A program made the position numbers and the translations under genes. From NCBI RefSeq assembly GCF_030036535.1, contig NZ_CP080389.1, forward strand, positions 186,001-250,000: a DNA stretch of 64,000 nucleotides. The letters are read 5' to 3'. Source of the stretch: Agrobacterium cucumeris. Lineage in GTDB: Bacteria; Pseudomonadota; Alphaproteobacteria; Rhizobiales; Rhizobiaceae. The notes below the pieces were generated by a model. The model made no database searches, was not told where the DNA came from, and was given only the letters and a program-made list of their open reading frames with translations. Below, in pieces: positions 10,308 to 19,439 of the stretch (position 1 is its first letter; the number at the start of each line of letters is the position of its first letter).

Positions 10308-11840
10308 TCAGACCACGGCCTTGAGGATCGGCTTCTCGGCATAAGCCCAGGGCATAAGGTCATCGATCCGGCCGTTGGGATGGCCGTTGACGACCCTCGT
10401 GATCACGTCGGTAAGATAGGCCATGGGCTCGACGTCATTGAGCTTGGCGGTTTCGATGAGCGAGGCGATGGTCGCCCAGTGCTCAGCGCCCGCATCAGAA
10501 CCAGCGAACAACGCATTTTTCCGATTGAGGGCTATAGGCCTGATGGAACGCTCTACGGTGTTGGAGTCGATCTCGATACGGCCGACATCGATGAAGCGGG
10601 TCAGCCCGTCAGAACGTGAGAGCGTGTAGCGGATGGCTTCGGCGAGCTTGGTCTTCTGGCTGATGAGGGCGAGCTGCTCGGTCAGCCAAGGCGCGAGGTC
10701 GTCAACGATCGGGCGGCTCTTGTCCTGCCGGACGGCGCGGCGTTCCTCGTGCGTCCTGCCGCGGATATCGTCCTCGATCTTGTAGAGCTCGGCGATACGC
10801 CTGAGCGCTTCGCTGGCGATGGGCGCAGGACCGGCGGCCGACAACTCATAAAATCGCCGTCGCACATGGCTCCAGCAGAATGCCAGAGACACGCTGTTGC
10901 CGGCGGCGAGCGCTCGATAGCCCACGTATCCGTCCACCTGCAGGACGCCGACGAAGCCATTGAGATGCGCCATTGGGCGTTCGCTCTTGCGATCAGGCGC
11001 ATAGACATAGACGACGCCGGGCGGATCGGCTCCCTGCCATGGTCGGTCATCGCGAGCGTATGCCCATAGCTGCCCGGTCTTCGTCCTTCCCCGACCCGGA
11101 TCGAGCACCGGGGCGGTCGTCTCGTCGGCGAAGAGCTTGGACGAGGCCTTCAGATGCTCGAGCAACCTTTGATGAACCGGGCGCAGGTGCCAGGCAGCGC
11201 GACCGACCCAGTCGGCAAGTGTCGAGCGGTCGAGGTCGATCCTCTGGCGCTTGTAGATTTGCGCCTGTCTGTAGAGCGGCAGGTGATCGGCGTATTTGGA
11301 AACCAGCACCTGGGCGACGGTCGCTTCAGTCGGAATGCCACCTTCGATCAACCGCGCGGGAGCTGCCGCCTGGACGACGACTTCCTCGCAGGCCCGGCAT
11401 GCATATTTGGGACGACGCGTTACCAGAACGCGGAACTGGGCTGGCACGATGTCGAGCTTCTCGCTGACGTCTTCGCCGATCCGATGCAGGCCTTTGCCGC
11501 AGCAGGGGCAGTCATGGCTCTCGATGTCGATGACCACATCGATGCGCGGCAGATGGGCAGGAAGGGCACCACGGTTTGTCCGCCGCTTGGCAACCCGCTC
11601 CCGGCGCAGATCGCTCGATGCGTGCTCCTTGTCTTCCAGACCGTCCGCCTCGACCTGCTCGGCTTCCTCGAGCCCAAGGAGAAGCTGATCCTCTGGAAGC
11701 GTCTCGGCGCGACGGCCAAAGCGATGACGCTGCAATTCCTTGATGATCTGGCGCAGCCGGGCATTCTCCGCCTCGCGCGAAAGCACCATGGCCTTGAGCG
11801 CGTTCAGGTCGTCGGGAAGCTCGTCGGCCGTCATCGTCAT
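10308..11840 (-). CDS. tnpC: IS66 transposase TnpC
   Basis: DDE transposase of about 510 aa. An N-terminal leucine-rich/coiled region (residues about 10-45) precedes a zinc-binding motif CPCCGKGLHRIGED with CRACEE, then the catalytic core with Asp in FADETTAPVLDPG, Asp in LQVDGYVGY and Glu in SNTVERSIRPIALNRKNAL. The IS66 C-terminal domain ends near TRVVNGHPNGRIDDLMPW. I use ATG 11840; an ATG ten codons upstream is possible. No frameshift, so it looks active. Confidence 0.93.
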   Translation of the reverse strand: MTMTADELPDDLNALKAMVLSREAENARLRQIIKELQRHRFGRRAETLPEDQLLLGLEEAEQVEADGLEDKEHASSDLRRERVAKRRTNRGALPAHLPRIDVVIDIESHDCPCCGKGLHRIGEDVSEKLDIVPAQFRVLVTRRPKYACRACEEVVVQAAAPARLIEGGIPTEATVAQVLVSKYADHLPLYRQAQIYKRQRIDLDRSTLADWVGRAAWHLRPVHQRLLEHLKASSKLFADETTAPVLDPGRGRTKTGQLWAYARDDRPWQGADPPGVVYVYAPDRKSERPMAHLNGFVGVLQVDGYVGYRALAAGNSVSLAFCWSHVRRRFYELSAAGPAPIASEALRRIAELYKIEDDIRGRTHEERRAVRQDKSRPIVDDLAPWLTEQLALISQKTKLAEAIRYTLSRSDGLTRFIDVGRIEIDSNTVERSIRPIALNRKNALFAGSDAGAEHWATIASLIETAKLNDVEPMAYLTDVITRVVNGHPNGRIDDLMPWAYAEKPILKAVV

Positions 11841-11911
11841 GGAATGACAACAGCATAATCGGCCAACCAAAACGAGGGCGTGGATGAGGCTGATTCAATT
11901 GGTCGCGGCGG

Positions 11912-12268
11912 CTATCCAGCCGTCTGCGGGACACGCGCCTCGATCGGCGCATGAACGCGCTTCCAGTCCAGCCCCTCGAACAAGGCCGAGAACTGGGCGG
12001 CCGTCAGGCGCATCGCACCGTCCTGCATTTTGGGCCAATGGAACTCGCCATCCTCAAGCCGCTTGGACACCAGGCAGACGCCGCTGCCGTCCCAAAAGAC
12101 CAGCTTGATCCGATCCGCGCGCTTGGCTCGGAACACGTAGATCGTGCCGGAGAACGGGTCGGCACCCATCTCGGCCTTGACCAGCGCCGCCAGGCCCTCC
12201 GCACCTTTGCGGAAGTCGACAGGTCGGGTGGCGACCATGACCTTCACCGCTCCGGAAGGCCCGATCAC
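11912..12268 (-). CDS. tnpB: IS66 accessory protein TnpB (Orf2)
   Basis: At 118 aa it has the full TnpB family signature: VMVATRPVDFRKGAEGLAAL, DPFSGTIYVFRAKRADRIK, FWDGSGVCLVSKRLEDG and FHWPK. The protein is required for IS66 transposition, but its biochemical role is unclear. Its start overlaps the tnpA stop by four bases, so translation is probably coupled. A 71-bp gap separates it from tnpC. Confidence 0.93.
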   Translation of the reverse strand: MIGPSGAVKVMVATRPVDFRKGAEGLAALVKAEMGADPFSGTIYVFRAKRADRIKLVFWDGSGVCLVSKRLEDGEFHWPKMQDGAMRLTAAQFSALFEGLDWKRVHAPIEARVPQTAG

Positions 12269-12714
12269 GACTGCGCCTTCACGGCCTGAATCACCGCGGC
12301 AATCGTGGCGGCGTCCGCACCGGAGGCGATCCTGACGATCGCCCCGCCGATCTCCAATTCGATTGCGCCGCTGCTCGACTTCTTTCTCGAGGCACGCGCC
12401 GGTTCCGGCTCTTTCGCTTCAGGCTTCGTAGGCACGTCAAGGATCGCTGGCGCAAACATCGGAACGACCTCGACGACCGGCACAGCTTCGAGCGGCTTGC
12501 GGGCGAGCCGACGCCACGTGAACAATTGCTGCGGGGTCAATCCATGACGCCGCGCCACTGCGCAAACCGTCACGCCCGGCTCATAACTCTCGGCGACGAT
12601 CTGCGCCTTGCGCTCGTCGCTCCACTCCCGCCGTCGGCCGCTTCCCGTGAAAACCTCAAACCGGCGCACCGGCTCTTTATCGCTGGATGTAAGCGTAAGC
12701 TCTGAAATCGACAT
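12265..12714 (-). CDS. tnpA: IS66 accessory protein TnpA (Orf1)
   Basis: Of 149 aa, the N-terminal half carries a helix-turn-helix (EWSDERKAQIVAESYEPGVT, AVARRHGLTPQQLFTWRR) like other IS66 Orf1 proteins. The rest is a less conserved linker and a C-terminal IRIASGADAATIAAVIQA helix. ATG 12714 is preferred to the upstream in-frame extension, which would run into the element's terminal region. Confidence 0.88.
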   Translation of the reverse strand: MSISELTLTSSDKEPVRRFEVFTGSGRRREWSDERKAQIVAESYEPGVTVCAVARRHGLTPQQLFTWRRLARKPLEAVPVVEVVPMFAPAILDVPTKPEAKEPEPARASRKKSSSGAIELEIGGAIVRIASGADAATIAAVIQAVKAQS

Positions 12715-12790
12715 ATGTCCAAGCCCTCTTTCGGGCTCAACATCGTCAATCACGCCGTGATCCGAAAGGTGGGTGCAAAACACCGCTTAC

Positions 12791-12798
12791 TTTACAGG
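12791..12798. repeat. Target-site duplication, right copy
   Basis: tttacagg, identical to 10287-10294, directly follows the right terminal repeat of the IS66 element. Confidence 0.9.
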
Positions 12799-13008
12799 AG
12801 CTTGCATGAGATCTAGATATATGTGTGACTGAGACGGATACATATGTATGTGCCTATGTCATGCCAATCGCATAAGGCGATCTCCTCTATGACTGTTCCG
12901 CGTCGAGAAAGGCAAGATTGTCGAACATTGGGACATGTCAGAAGCAATTCCACCGAGGTCCGGATCTAATCTCTAGGAGTCCCATGCCCAGATTTTTGGA
13001 GAAGCACC

Positions 13009-13314
13009 ATGACAACGACATCGGTTATCGAAGTTGTAACCCTGACCATTCGCGACGGCCTCTCGATTGAGCAGTTTTCGACTCTGGATCAGACCGTGGA
13101 GCGAGAACATGTTGCTTTGCAGCCAGGCTTTATCTCGCGGGAATCTGCTCCGGGAGAGAGCGGGACTTGGCTTGTTATCGTGGACTGGGCGCCCGTGGCG
13201 GATTCGGAGGCTTCTATGTCTTCGTTCTCTTATGCGGCGGCCGCTTCGGCTTTCATGAACGCCATTAAACCAGACAGTATGGTTATGACGCGCTATGGAG
13301 GTACCTTAGCGTAA
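13009..13314 (+). CDS. Small antibiotic-biosynthesis-monooxygenase-fold (ABM-like) protein, 101 aa
   Basis: The predicted strands and helices (VIEVVTLTIRDGLSIEQF, REHVALQPGFISRES, WLVIVDWAPVADSEAS, AAASAFMNAIKPDSM) fit a ferredoxin-like dimeric alpha-beta barrel. Such proteins act as small monooxygenases, isomerases or unassigned stress proteins. There is no signal peptide. ggagaagcacc precedes the ATG. It lies 218 bp beyond the IS66 element and is not obviously linked to a neighbour, so no substrate can be proposed. Confidence 0.6.
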   Translation: MTTTSVIEVVTLTIRDGLSIEQFSTLDQTVEREHVALQPGFISRESAPGESGTWLVIVDWAPVADSEASMSSFSYAAAASAFMNAIKPDSMVMTRYGGTLA

Positions 13315-13766
13315 AGTTTCATATTGCGCCGAATTTTGATTCAGAATCGATAGAGCCGATATGACCTGATTGCTTCGAGTGGTGCGTGATCCAGTCATTA
13401 CTATCCACACGCCCAGGTCTATCGCACGCGTCTTTAATTGGCGCGTGCTGAACGGCATGTAAGGGTGCTGCTGCCGAGAGCCCCACGGTGCGACGTGGCC
13501 GTCCTCCAAAATCTCGCATTTGCTTCAGCAAAGGGCTTAGCACGATCGCGATCTGATCGACGGCGCACTTCTCCAAGCTGCCTCTCCCTCCTATGACGCG
13601 GTCGCGGTGGATATGATCCCAACTTGCCTCAATCAGGCTGTGGTTTCGCGCTTATATGCCCTAGCGCTTCGCAGACGGCATTGCGTAGCGGCAACTCCGC
13701 CTTAGGCTGGCAACGGGGCGCATGTATAGTTCGCCGACCCGCGGTGCGCTCTGACACGCGCTCGCA
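13315..13766. other. 452 bp without a recognisable gene
   Basis: Short open frames exist on the minus strand (for example 13319-13576), but none has a convincing start signal or known motif. The base composition is coding-like in the middle (about 13480-13640), so this may be a decayed gene. I see no repeat or RNA gene in it. Confidence 0.4.
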
Positions 13767-14417
13767 TTAACGGCGCAAGTACGCGAGCACCATGTCTACC
13801 GCTTGCTCGCGTTGGCCGACAATATGTTTCGAACTCTGAAAATCCTCGTCCAATACAATCGAAAGCGTATGCGTGTTCGAAAAATAGAAATACCCCAAAG
13901 CCGAAATCGAGACGTATAGATGTTTTAGATCGACGTTTTCTCTGAACAAACCCTGTTGTTGGCCAATTCTAATAACGTTGCTGAGCTTTTCCAGGAGTGG
14001 TGTATACAGAAGTTTGATGCTGAGGGCTTGCTTCAAAAAACGTGCATTCTGTACGTTCTCGTGAGTCATCATCCTTACGATCTGCGGGTTATTGGCAAAC
14101 GTATTGAAGGTCGATTCGACAAGTTTCCGCATGGAATTGACGGGGTCGTTCTCATCGAGGTCGATCTCGTGCTGGGATGCACGAAGCCGCTCATATGTAT
14201 GTGACAGGCTTGCTATGTATAGCTCATCCTTGCTTGTGAAGTATTTGTAGATGAGGCTTTTGTTCGTTTGAGATTGCTCGGCAATCGCGTCAATGCGCGC
14301 CCCATCAAATCCCCGCTCGGTAAACTCGTCGATAGCGCACTCAATTATGTGCTGTTGCGTCCGGCGCGGATCGCGAATTCTCTTCTTTTTGGCTCCCACC
14401 TCGGTCTCGATACGCAT
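13767..14417 (-). CDS. TetR-family regulator, about 216 aa
   Basis: The N-terminal HTH is typical of TetR (RRTQQHIIECAIDEFTERG, ARIDAIAEQSQTNKSLIYKYF), followed by an all-helical ligand domain ending in a TetR C-terminal region (LYVSISALGYFYFSNTHTLS). The start is uncertain: ATG 14417 gives an N-terminus with a basic KKKRIRDPRRT segment, and the frame stays open to a TTG at 14471. It is divergent from an ABC transporter plus hydantoinase-type operon beginning at 14664, and probably regulates it in response to a substrate or intermediate. Confidence 0.8.
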   Translation of the reverse strand: MRIETEVGAKKKRIRDPRRTQQHIIECAIDEFTERGFDGARIDAIAEQSQTNKSLIYKYFTSKDELYIASLSHTYERLRASQHEIDLDENDPVNSMRKLVESTFNTFANNPQIVRMMTHENVQNARFLKQALSIKLLYTPLLEKLSNVIRIGQQQGLFRENVDLKHLYVSISALGYFYFSNTHTLSIVLDEDFQSSKHIVGQREQAVDMVLAYLRR

Positions 14418-14627
14418 TCCCTGATCCAATACGTTGTGAATGCCCCGTGAACAGGGCTTCGAAACAAACAATTAATCCGAAACCAAGCCGCCACGCAAAT
14501 CGCTAGATCCTGCGCGTGATTATCGCCGTTTCGTCAGTTAAGTTGCTGATATCGCAACATAAACGAACTAAATTCATGCCCTCCAAAAAAATTCTGTTGA
14601 CTCATTTCGACAAAGGGACTAGCTCTC

Positions 14628-14657
14628 TCGTTAATAAACTAAATAGTTCTATAACGA
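14628..14657. promoter_or_regulatory. Candidate TetR operator before the ABC/hydantoinase operon
   Basis: tcgtta at 14628-14633 and taacga at 14652-14657 are inverted arms with an AT-rich 18-bp spacer, just upstream of the ATG at 14664. The position fits repression by the divergent TetR protein, but the arms are short and could occur by chance. Confidence 0.3.
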
Positions 14658-14663
14658 ACAAAA

Positions 14664-15683
14664 ATGGGTGCGTCAATGAAACTGGGTGGGAATCCATTGA
14701 AGATATCGCGCAGGGCCTTTCTCGGATTTTCCATCGGAATGGTCGCTGCGCCTGCTATCGGTCGTCCGCAAGGCCTTCAGCCGTTGTCGGCGCGCATGGA
14801 CTTCGCCCCCTGGGGCGTTCAGGCGGCCATGCATCTCTGTCAGGTTAAGGGCTGGTTCAAGGATGTCGGCCTTGAGGTCGATGTGCAGGACGGCCGAGGT
14901 TCGGGCAACACGCTGCAGCTGGTAAATGCAGGCCAGGTCGATGTCGGACAGGTACAGTTGGGCCTCGTTCCGCAAGCGCGCGTCAAGAGTGCGCTAGTAA
15001 AAGGGATTGCCGGATTTGGTCGCGCCACTGACCTAGCCGCGGTTGTCGACCGGGATTCCGACTACAAAACGGTCGCCGATTTCAAAGGCAAGAGCATCGT
15101 CTGTTTTGCTGCAAGCCCATGGGCGCCCTTCATTGATTTCTGGCTCGCGCAGGGCGGCTTGGATCGCTCCACCGTGGAATTGCTTCTGGTTGATCCGGCC
15201 GCGCTCTGGAGCACCTATACGACACGCCGCGCGGATGTGATCCTCTCAACCGGACCGTCGATCATCCCTCCAGCGGAAGCCGTGCGACCGTCGAGAGGCA
15301 TCCTGGCCAGCGATGCGGGCGTGAACTTTCCGAGCTATGGCCTGATTGCAAGCGACGCGACGATTTCAAAGCGAGGTGATGCCCTCAAGGCGCTTGTGGC
15401 ATCCCAGCAGAAGGCCTGGGCGTATCTACGCGATGGAAACGCGGCGGAAGGCGCTGAAGCTATGATACAGCAGCGTCCGAATGCAAAATTGATCAAGGAC
15501 GTCCTTATCCGTCAGATCGATATGACCATCGAGACCTTCAATACCGAAGCCACCAAAGGCAAGCTGATCGGCTGGCAGGCCGAGGAAGACTGGCAGGCCG
15601 CTCTCGGCACAATGGAAAAGGCAAGCGCAATCCCATCGGGCCTCGCGCTCTCCGACATTTTCACCAACGAATTCATCGGGTGA
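14664..15683 (+). CDS. ABC transporter substrate-binding protein, NMT1/SsuA type, Tat signal
   Basis: Periplasmic binding protein of about 339 aa from the nitrate/sulfonate/taurine/thiamine-precursor class. The N-terminus has a twin-arginine signal, ISRRAFLGFSIG, so it is probably exported folded. The mature part shows DFAPWGVQAAMHLCQVKGWF, VQDGRGSGNTLQLVNAGQVDVG and a KTVADFKGKSIV hinge strand, all usual for NMT1-like proteins. An alternative start is ATG 14676. It is the first gene of an operon with the ATPase (7-bp gap) and permease, followed by the HyuA/HyuB genes, so its ligand may be the cyclic amide or acid these enzymes process. Confidence 0.8.
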   Translation: MGASMKLGGNPLKISRRAFLGFSIGMVAAPAIGRPQGLQPLSARMDFAPWGVQAAMHLCQVKGWFKDVGLEVDVQDGRGSGNTLQLVNAGQVDVGQVQLGLVPQARVKSALVKGIAGFGRATDLAAVVDRDSDYKTVADFKGKSIVCFAASPWAPFIDFWLAQGGLDRSTVELLLVDPAALWSTYTTRRADVILSTGPSIIPPAEAVRPSRGILASDAGVNFPSYGLIASDATISKRGDALKALVASQQKAWAYLRDGNAAEGAEAMIQQRPNAKLIKDVLIRQIDMTIETFNTEATKGKLIGWQAEEDWQAALGTMEKASAIPSGLALSDIFTNEFIG

Positions 15684-15690
15684 AGCCACG

Positions 15691-16479
15691 ATGCTTGATC
15701 AGGTCAGAGACAACTACATCCAGGTTGCCGACGTCGACAAGCGCTATGGCGGCAACGAGGGTTTGCTCGTTCTAGAGAACATAAACCTCGACATTAAGAA
15801 GGGTGAATTCGTCAGTATCCTCGGTCCCAGCGGCTGCGGCAAAAGCACCTTGCTCAAGTGTATCGCGGGGCTGGAACCAATTTCCGGAGGCGGCATATCC
15901 ACGCGGGGGCAGGCCATCAATGGTCCGCCGCACGGTCTTGGAATGGTGTTTCAGCGGGACATGCTCCTCGATTGGCGCACGATACTCGAAAACGTTCTTT
16001 TCACGGTCGAAATCAAGGGCAAGGTAACTGCTGAGATGAAGGCGCGTGCCAGCGCGCAACTCGCTCGCTTCGGCCTTGGTGGATATGAAAATAAACGGCC
16101 ATGGGAATTGTCAGGTGGTATGCGCCAGAGAGCGTCAATCTGTAGAGCCCTCCTGACAGATCCCGACATTCTCCTGATGGATGAACCGTTCGGAGCGCTT
16201 GACGCCATGACACGTGACGACCTCAACGTGGAGGTGGCGCGCATCTGGCAGGAGACGCACAAGACGATCCTCTTCATCACGCACAGCATCAGCGAAGCAG
16301 TTTTCCTCTCGGATCGCGTGGTGATCCTTGATCGGCATCCCGGGCGGATCGTCGAAATCCTCGATATCGACCTCCCACGTCCGCGCGAACTGTCAGTGCG
16401 GGAGACCCCGGAATTTGGTCGTTATAGCGGTCACATCCGCCAGGTGTTCACGAAGCTGGGGATTTTCAAGAATGCGTGA
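15691..16479 (+). CDS. ABC transporter ATP-binding protein, SsuB/TauB/NrtD type
   Basis: A 262-aa cytoplasmic ATPase energising the importer. Visible motifs in order: Walker A GPSGCGKSTLLK (about residue 47), Q-loop GMVFQRD, signature LSGGMRQRASICRAL, Walker B DILLMDEPFGALD and H-loop ILFITHSISEAVFLSDR. The last motif is characteristic of nitrate/taurine-type ATPases. Its end overlaps the permease start by 8 bp, implying coupled translation. Confidence 0.9.
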   Translation: MLDQVRDNYIQVADVDKRYGGNEGLLVLENINLDIKKGEFVSILGPSGCGKSTLLKCIAGLEPISGGGISTRGQAINGPPHGLGMVFQRDMLLDWRTILENVLFTVEIKGKVTAEMKARASAQLARFGLGGYENKRPWELSGGMRQRASICRALLTDPDILLMDEPFGALDAMTRDDLNVEVARIWQETHKTILFITHSISEAVFLSDRVVILDRHPGRIVEILDIDLPRPRELSVRETPEFGRYSGHIRQVFTKLGIFKNA

Positions 16480-17245
16480 CAAGACATCAATCGCCGCCCG
16501 CTTACTTCCCGGCTTCGTTATGCTGGTTTCCGCACTGGCTGTCTGGGAGCTGTCCGTAAGGTTCTTTGCGATTTCGCCGATCCTGCTCCCGTCCCCCTCG
16601 GCGGTTTGGGCGGAGTTCTGGAGAATGCCATCATTCTTTTTGTACAATGCAGGGGTGACCTTGGCCGTAACCGTGATTGGTTTTCTTCTTGCGACAGTTT
16701 TCGGGGTTCTACTGGCAATCGTCATCGTATCGTCGAAGACGCTTGAACGACCAGTATTTTCTTTCCTCGTGGCCCTGAACTCAGTGCCTAAAGTCGCACT
16801 GGCACCGCTTTTTGTGGTCTGGATGGGTATAGGACCGGAACCGAAAATCGCCATTGCGGTCATGCTTGCGATCTTCGCCATCGTAATCGACACGGTACTT
16901 GGCCTTCGATCCGTCGACCCCGACATGATCAATCTGGCGCGCGTCGGCCGCGCCAGCAAGTGGCAAATTCTCACGAAAATCCGGCTTCCCTGTGCTTTGC
17001 CGAGCATGTTCGCCGGGCTGAAGGTGGCGATCTCGCTAGCGCTGATCGGCGCAATCATCGGTGAGTTTGTCGGCGGCTCCTCAGGGCTCGGATTCGCAAT
17101 TCTCTCGGCACAAGGGCAATTCGACACGCCCGGCCTGTTCGTCAGTCTGGCGCTCCTCATCGCAATGGGATCGCTGTTGTTCAACATCATGGAAGGGATA
17201 GAGCGGCTGTCGATCCCTTGGCATACGTCAGTCCGCTCTCACTGA
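16472..17245 (+). CDS. ABC transporter permease, SsuC/TauC type
   Basis: Inner-membrane permease of 257 aa with about six hydrophobic segments and the binding-protein-dependent EAA-like loop (INLARVGRASKWQILTKIRLPCALPSMFAGLK). ATG 16472 inside the ATPase 3' end was chosen; the frame is open further upstream, but a longer form would overlap the ATPase by over 150 bp. It completes the binding protein-ATPase-permease set. Confidence 0.88.
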   Translation: MRDKTSIAARLLPGFVMLVSALAVWELSVRFFAISPILLPSPSAVWAEFWRMPSFFLYNAGVTLAVTVIGFLLATVFGVLLAIVIVSSKTLERPVFSFLVALNSVPKVALAPLFVVWMGIGPEPKIAIAVMLAIFAIVIDTVLGLRSVDPDMINLARVGRASKWQILTKIRLPCALPSMFAGLKVAISLALIGAIIGEFVGGSSGLGFAILSAQGQFDTPGLFVSLALLIAMGSLLFNIMEGIERLSIPWHTSVRSH

Positions 17246-17344
17246 CCAAGAAAATTCACCTACAAACCACCCAACGGACGGGGTTTACCCCGGCTGCGGG
17301 AGAACTTGACCCGATAAACGGCGCGGATGCGCAGGAGGCAAACG

Positions 17345-19417
17345 ATGGACAACGCACGCATTGGCGTTGATATTGGCGGAACTTTCACCGACTTGGTGCT
17401 ATTTGGTGACGCTGGCGAAACCTTTTTCACGAAGGTCCCCTCGACACCCGCCAAGCCTGAACAGGCTGTCCTGACCGGTATTCGTCAAATCACGGAGACG
17501 GCCGGCCTGGACGTTAGCAAGGTGGCTGAAGTCGTTCATGGCACGACAGTCGGTTCAAATACGCTTCTGCAAAAGGTCGGGGCCAAGACGGGCCTCATCA
17601 CGACCAAGGGCTTTCGCGACGTCTTAGAAATCGGCCGCGTTCGCACGCCGACCATGTTCGATCTGAGCTGGGAAAAGGCCGTGCCCCTGATTGCGCGCCG
17701 CTACCGCCTGGAAGTTGACGAGCGTTCGACCGCCGACGGTCGTGTGCTCAAGCCGCTCAACGAGCAGGAAGTTATCGAGATCGGCCGCTTCTTCGAAAGC
17801 GAGGGCGTTGAATCCGTCGCTATCTGCTTCCTGAACTCCTACCGCAATCCGGAAAACGAGACGCGCGCGCTCGAGGTGATGAACAAGCACTTCCCGAACA
17901 TGTGGGTGACCGCGTCCGTTTCCGTTTTGCCGGAAATCCGCGAATACGAGCGCACCTCCACGACGGCGGTTAACGCTTACGTCCTGCCGTCGCTGCGCGC
18001 CTACTTCGAACGTCTCGAAAACGGACTGCGGGAAATCGGCGTCTCGGCGCCCCTCCTGATCAGCAACTCCAACGGCGGCCTTTCAAGCGCTAAGATGGCG
18101 CAGGAAAAGCCGGTCTTCTTCATTTCCTCGGGCCGCTCCGCCGGTGTGGTTGGCGCTGGCCGTCTCGGCGAGGCCATGGGTGAAAAGGATCTCGTGGTCT
18201 TCGATATGGGCGGAACAACCGCTTCCGCCTCGCTAATCCACAAGGGCGAACTGTCGCGTGCCAACGAATACGAGTTCCGCGCCGGTATTTCGACGCCGAG
18301 CCGCTTCATCAAGGCCGGCGGCTATCTCATGCGCGTGCCGACCGTCGACGTTGCCGAAGTTGGCAGCGGTGCGGGCTCCATCGCAAGCATCGACGAAGGG
18401 GGCCTCATGCACGTGGGCCCGCTGTCGGCTGGCGCCGATCCTGGCCCTGTCTGCTACGGTATCGGCGGGCAGTCGCCGACCGTCACGGACGCCAACGTCG
18501 TCCTCGGTTTTCTGCCTTCAGCGCTCGCCGGCGGCAGCATGAAACTTGACGTTGAAGGTGCTCGCGCGGCCATAAAGCGCGACCTCGCCGACAGGCTGGG
18601 CCTGTCGATCGAGGACGCGGCTTTCGGCATCCGTGAAGTGGTCAACATCAACATGGCTCGCACGATCAAGGCAGTCACAGTAGAACGCGGCGTTGATCCA
18701 CGCGACTTCGCGATCCTTGCCTTCGGCGGATCTGGCCCGGTGCACGCCTGCGACCTAGCACGTACGCTCAACATCTCCCGCGTCATATTTCCGAAATCTC
18801 CCGGCGTCTTCACGGCGACCGGTATGCTGGCCGCCAAGGTGGAGCGCTACTTCCTGCGCAGCCTGAACGGCATGCTGGACCAGCTTCCGATCGACCAAGT
18901 CAACAGCCTGCTCAGGGACATGCGTGCGGAGGCCGTAGCCTCGCTTGCCGAAGAAGGCTACAGCCCCGAACAAATCGAATGCGGCTTCGAGGCCGATCTT
19001 CGCTTCAAGGGCCAGGATTTCGAACTCCCGATTGCTCTGCCGGAAACGGTCACAGAGCGCGATCGCGATCTGCTTCGTGCGGCGTTCCTTGAGGCCTACA
19101 AGGGGATCTACGGCTATGCCTCGGACGATAGGGTTGAGATCGTCAACATTCGTCTGAACGCGAGCGGCAATCAGGGCAATCGGCTGAGCTTCGTTCCGCA
19201 TGCGCCGGACACTGCCACAGCAGAAGCCACGAGCCGCAAGATCTATCATTCTCGCACGGACGGCTGGGTGGATACGCCGATCTACGAGCGCAGCACCTTC
19301 AAGGGTGGCGTGCAGGGACCGCTCATCATTCAGAGCCCGGACACCACCATCGTCATACCTCCGCGTGCCACCGCTGACCTCGACGCCTTCGGCAACGTTG
19401 TCGCCACACTTGCTTGA
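17345..19417 (+). CDS. Hydantoinase/oxoprolinase family protein, A subunit (HyuA-like)
   Basis: At 690 aa this matches N-methylhydantoinase A/acetone-carboxylase/5-oxoprolinase alpha-type ASKHA enzymes, which phosphorylate a cyclic amide or carbonyl with ATP. N-terminal GVDIGGTFTDLVLF is the first phosphate motif; VVHGTTVGSNTLLQ and VFDMGGTTASASLI are further nucleotide-site segments; GGSGPVHACDLA lies near the C-terminal third. caggaggcaaacg precedes ATG 17345. Only 22 bp separate it from the B subunit. The family includes hydantoin, 5-oxoproline, acetophenone and caprolactam enzymes, so the substrate stays open. Confidence 0.88.
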   Translation: MDNARIGVDIGGTFTDLVLFGDAGETFFTKVPSTPAKPEQAVLTGIRQITETAGLDVSKVAEVVHGTTVGSNTLLQKVGAKTGLITTKGFRDVLEIGRVRTPTMFDLSWEKAVPLIARRYRLEVDERSTADGRVLKPLNEQEVIEIGRFFESEGVESVAICFLNSYRNPENETRALEVMNKHFPNMWVTASVSVLPEIREYERTSTTAVNAYVLPSLRAYFERLENGLREIGVSAPLLISNSNGGLSSAKMAQEKPVFFISSGRSAGVVGAGRLGEAMGEKDLVVFDMGGTTASASLIHKGELSRANEYEFRAGISTPSRFIKAGGYLMRVPTVDVAEVGSGAGSIASIDEGGLMHVGPLSAGADPGPVCYGIGGQSPTVTDANVVLGFLPSALAGGSMKLDVEGARAAIKRDLADRLGLSIEDAAFGIREVVNINMARTIKAVTVERGVDPRDFAILAFGGSGPVHACDLARTLNISRVIFPKSPGVFTATGMLAAKVERYFLRSLNGMLDQLPIDQVNSLLRDMRAEAVASLAEEGYSPEQIECGFEADLRFKGQDFELPIALPETVTERDRDLLRAAFLEAYKGIYGYASDDRVEIVNIRLNASGNQGNRLSFVPHAPDTATAEATSRKIYHSRTDGWVDTPIYERSTFKGGVQGPLIIQSPDTTIVIPPRATADLDAFGNVVATLA

Positions 19418-19439
19418 GTCTTTCGGAAGGAACAGCCTC

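Larger units (their letters stand above)
10295..12790. mobile_element. Complete IS66-family insertion sequence, 2496 bp
   Basis: Terminal inverted repeats gtaagcggtgtt (10295-10306) and aacaccgcttac (12779-12790) are perfect over 12 bp and flanked by the 8-bp duplication tttacagg on both sides. Inside are the three standard genes tnpA, tnpB and tnpC on the minus strand, all with open frames. An exact duplication and intact genes indicate a recent insertion that is possibly still mobile. Removing it would leave one tttacagg, so the uninterrupted sequence can be reconstructed. Confidence 0.95.

Noticed and set aside
13319..13576. 85-codon minus-strand frame in the 13.3-13.8 kb gap
   Set aside because: No convincing start signal, no motif and no operon context; kept only as an unexplained stretch.
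19200..19439. Longer N-terminus for the hydantoinase B gene
   Set aside because: It overlaps the A-subunit gene in another frame, is arginine/serine-rich and lacks similarity; ATG 19440 has a ribosome-binding site.
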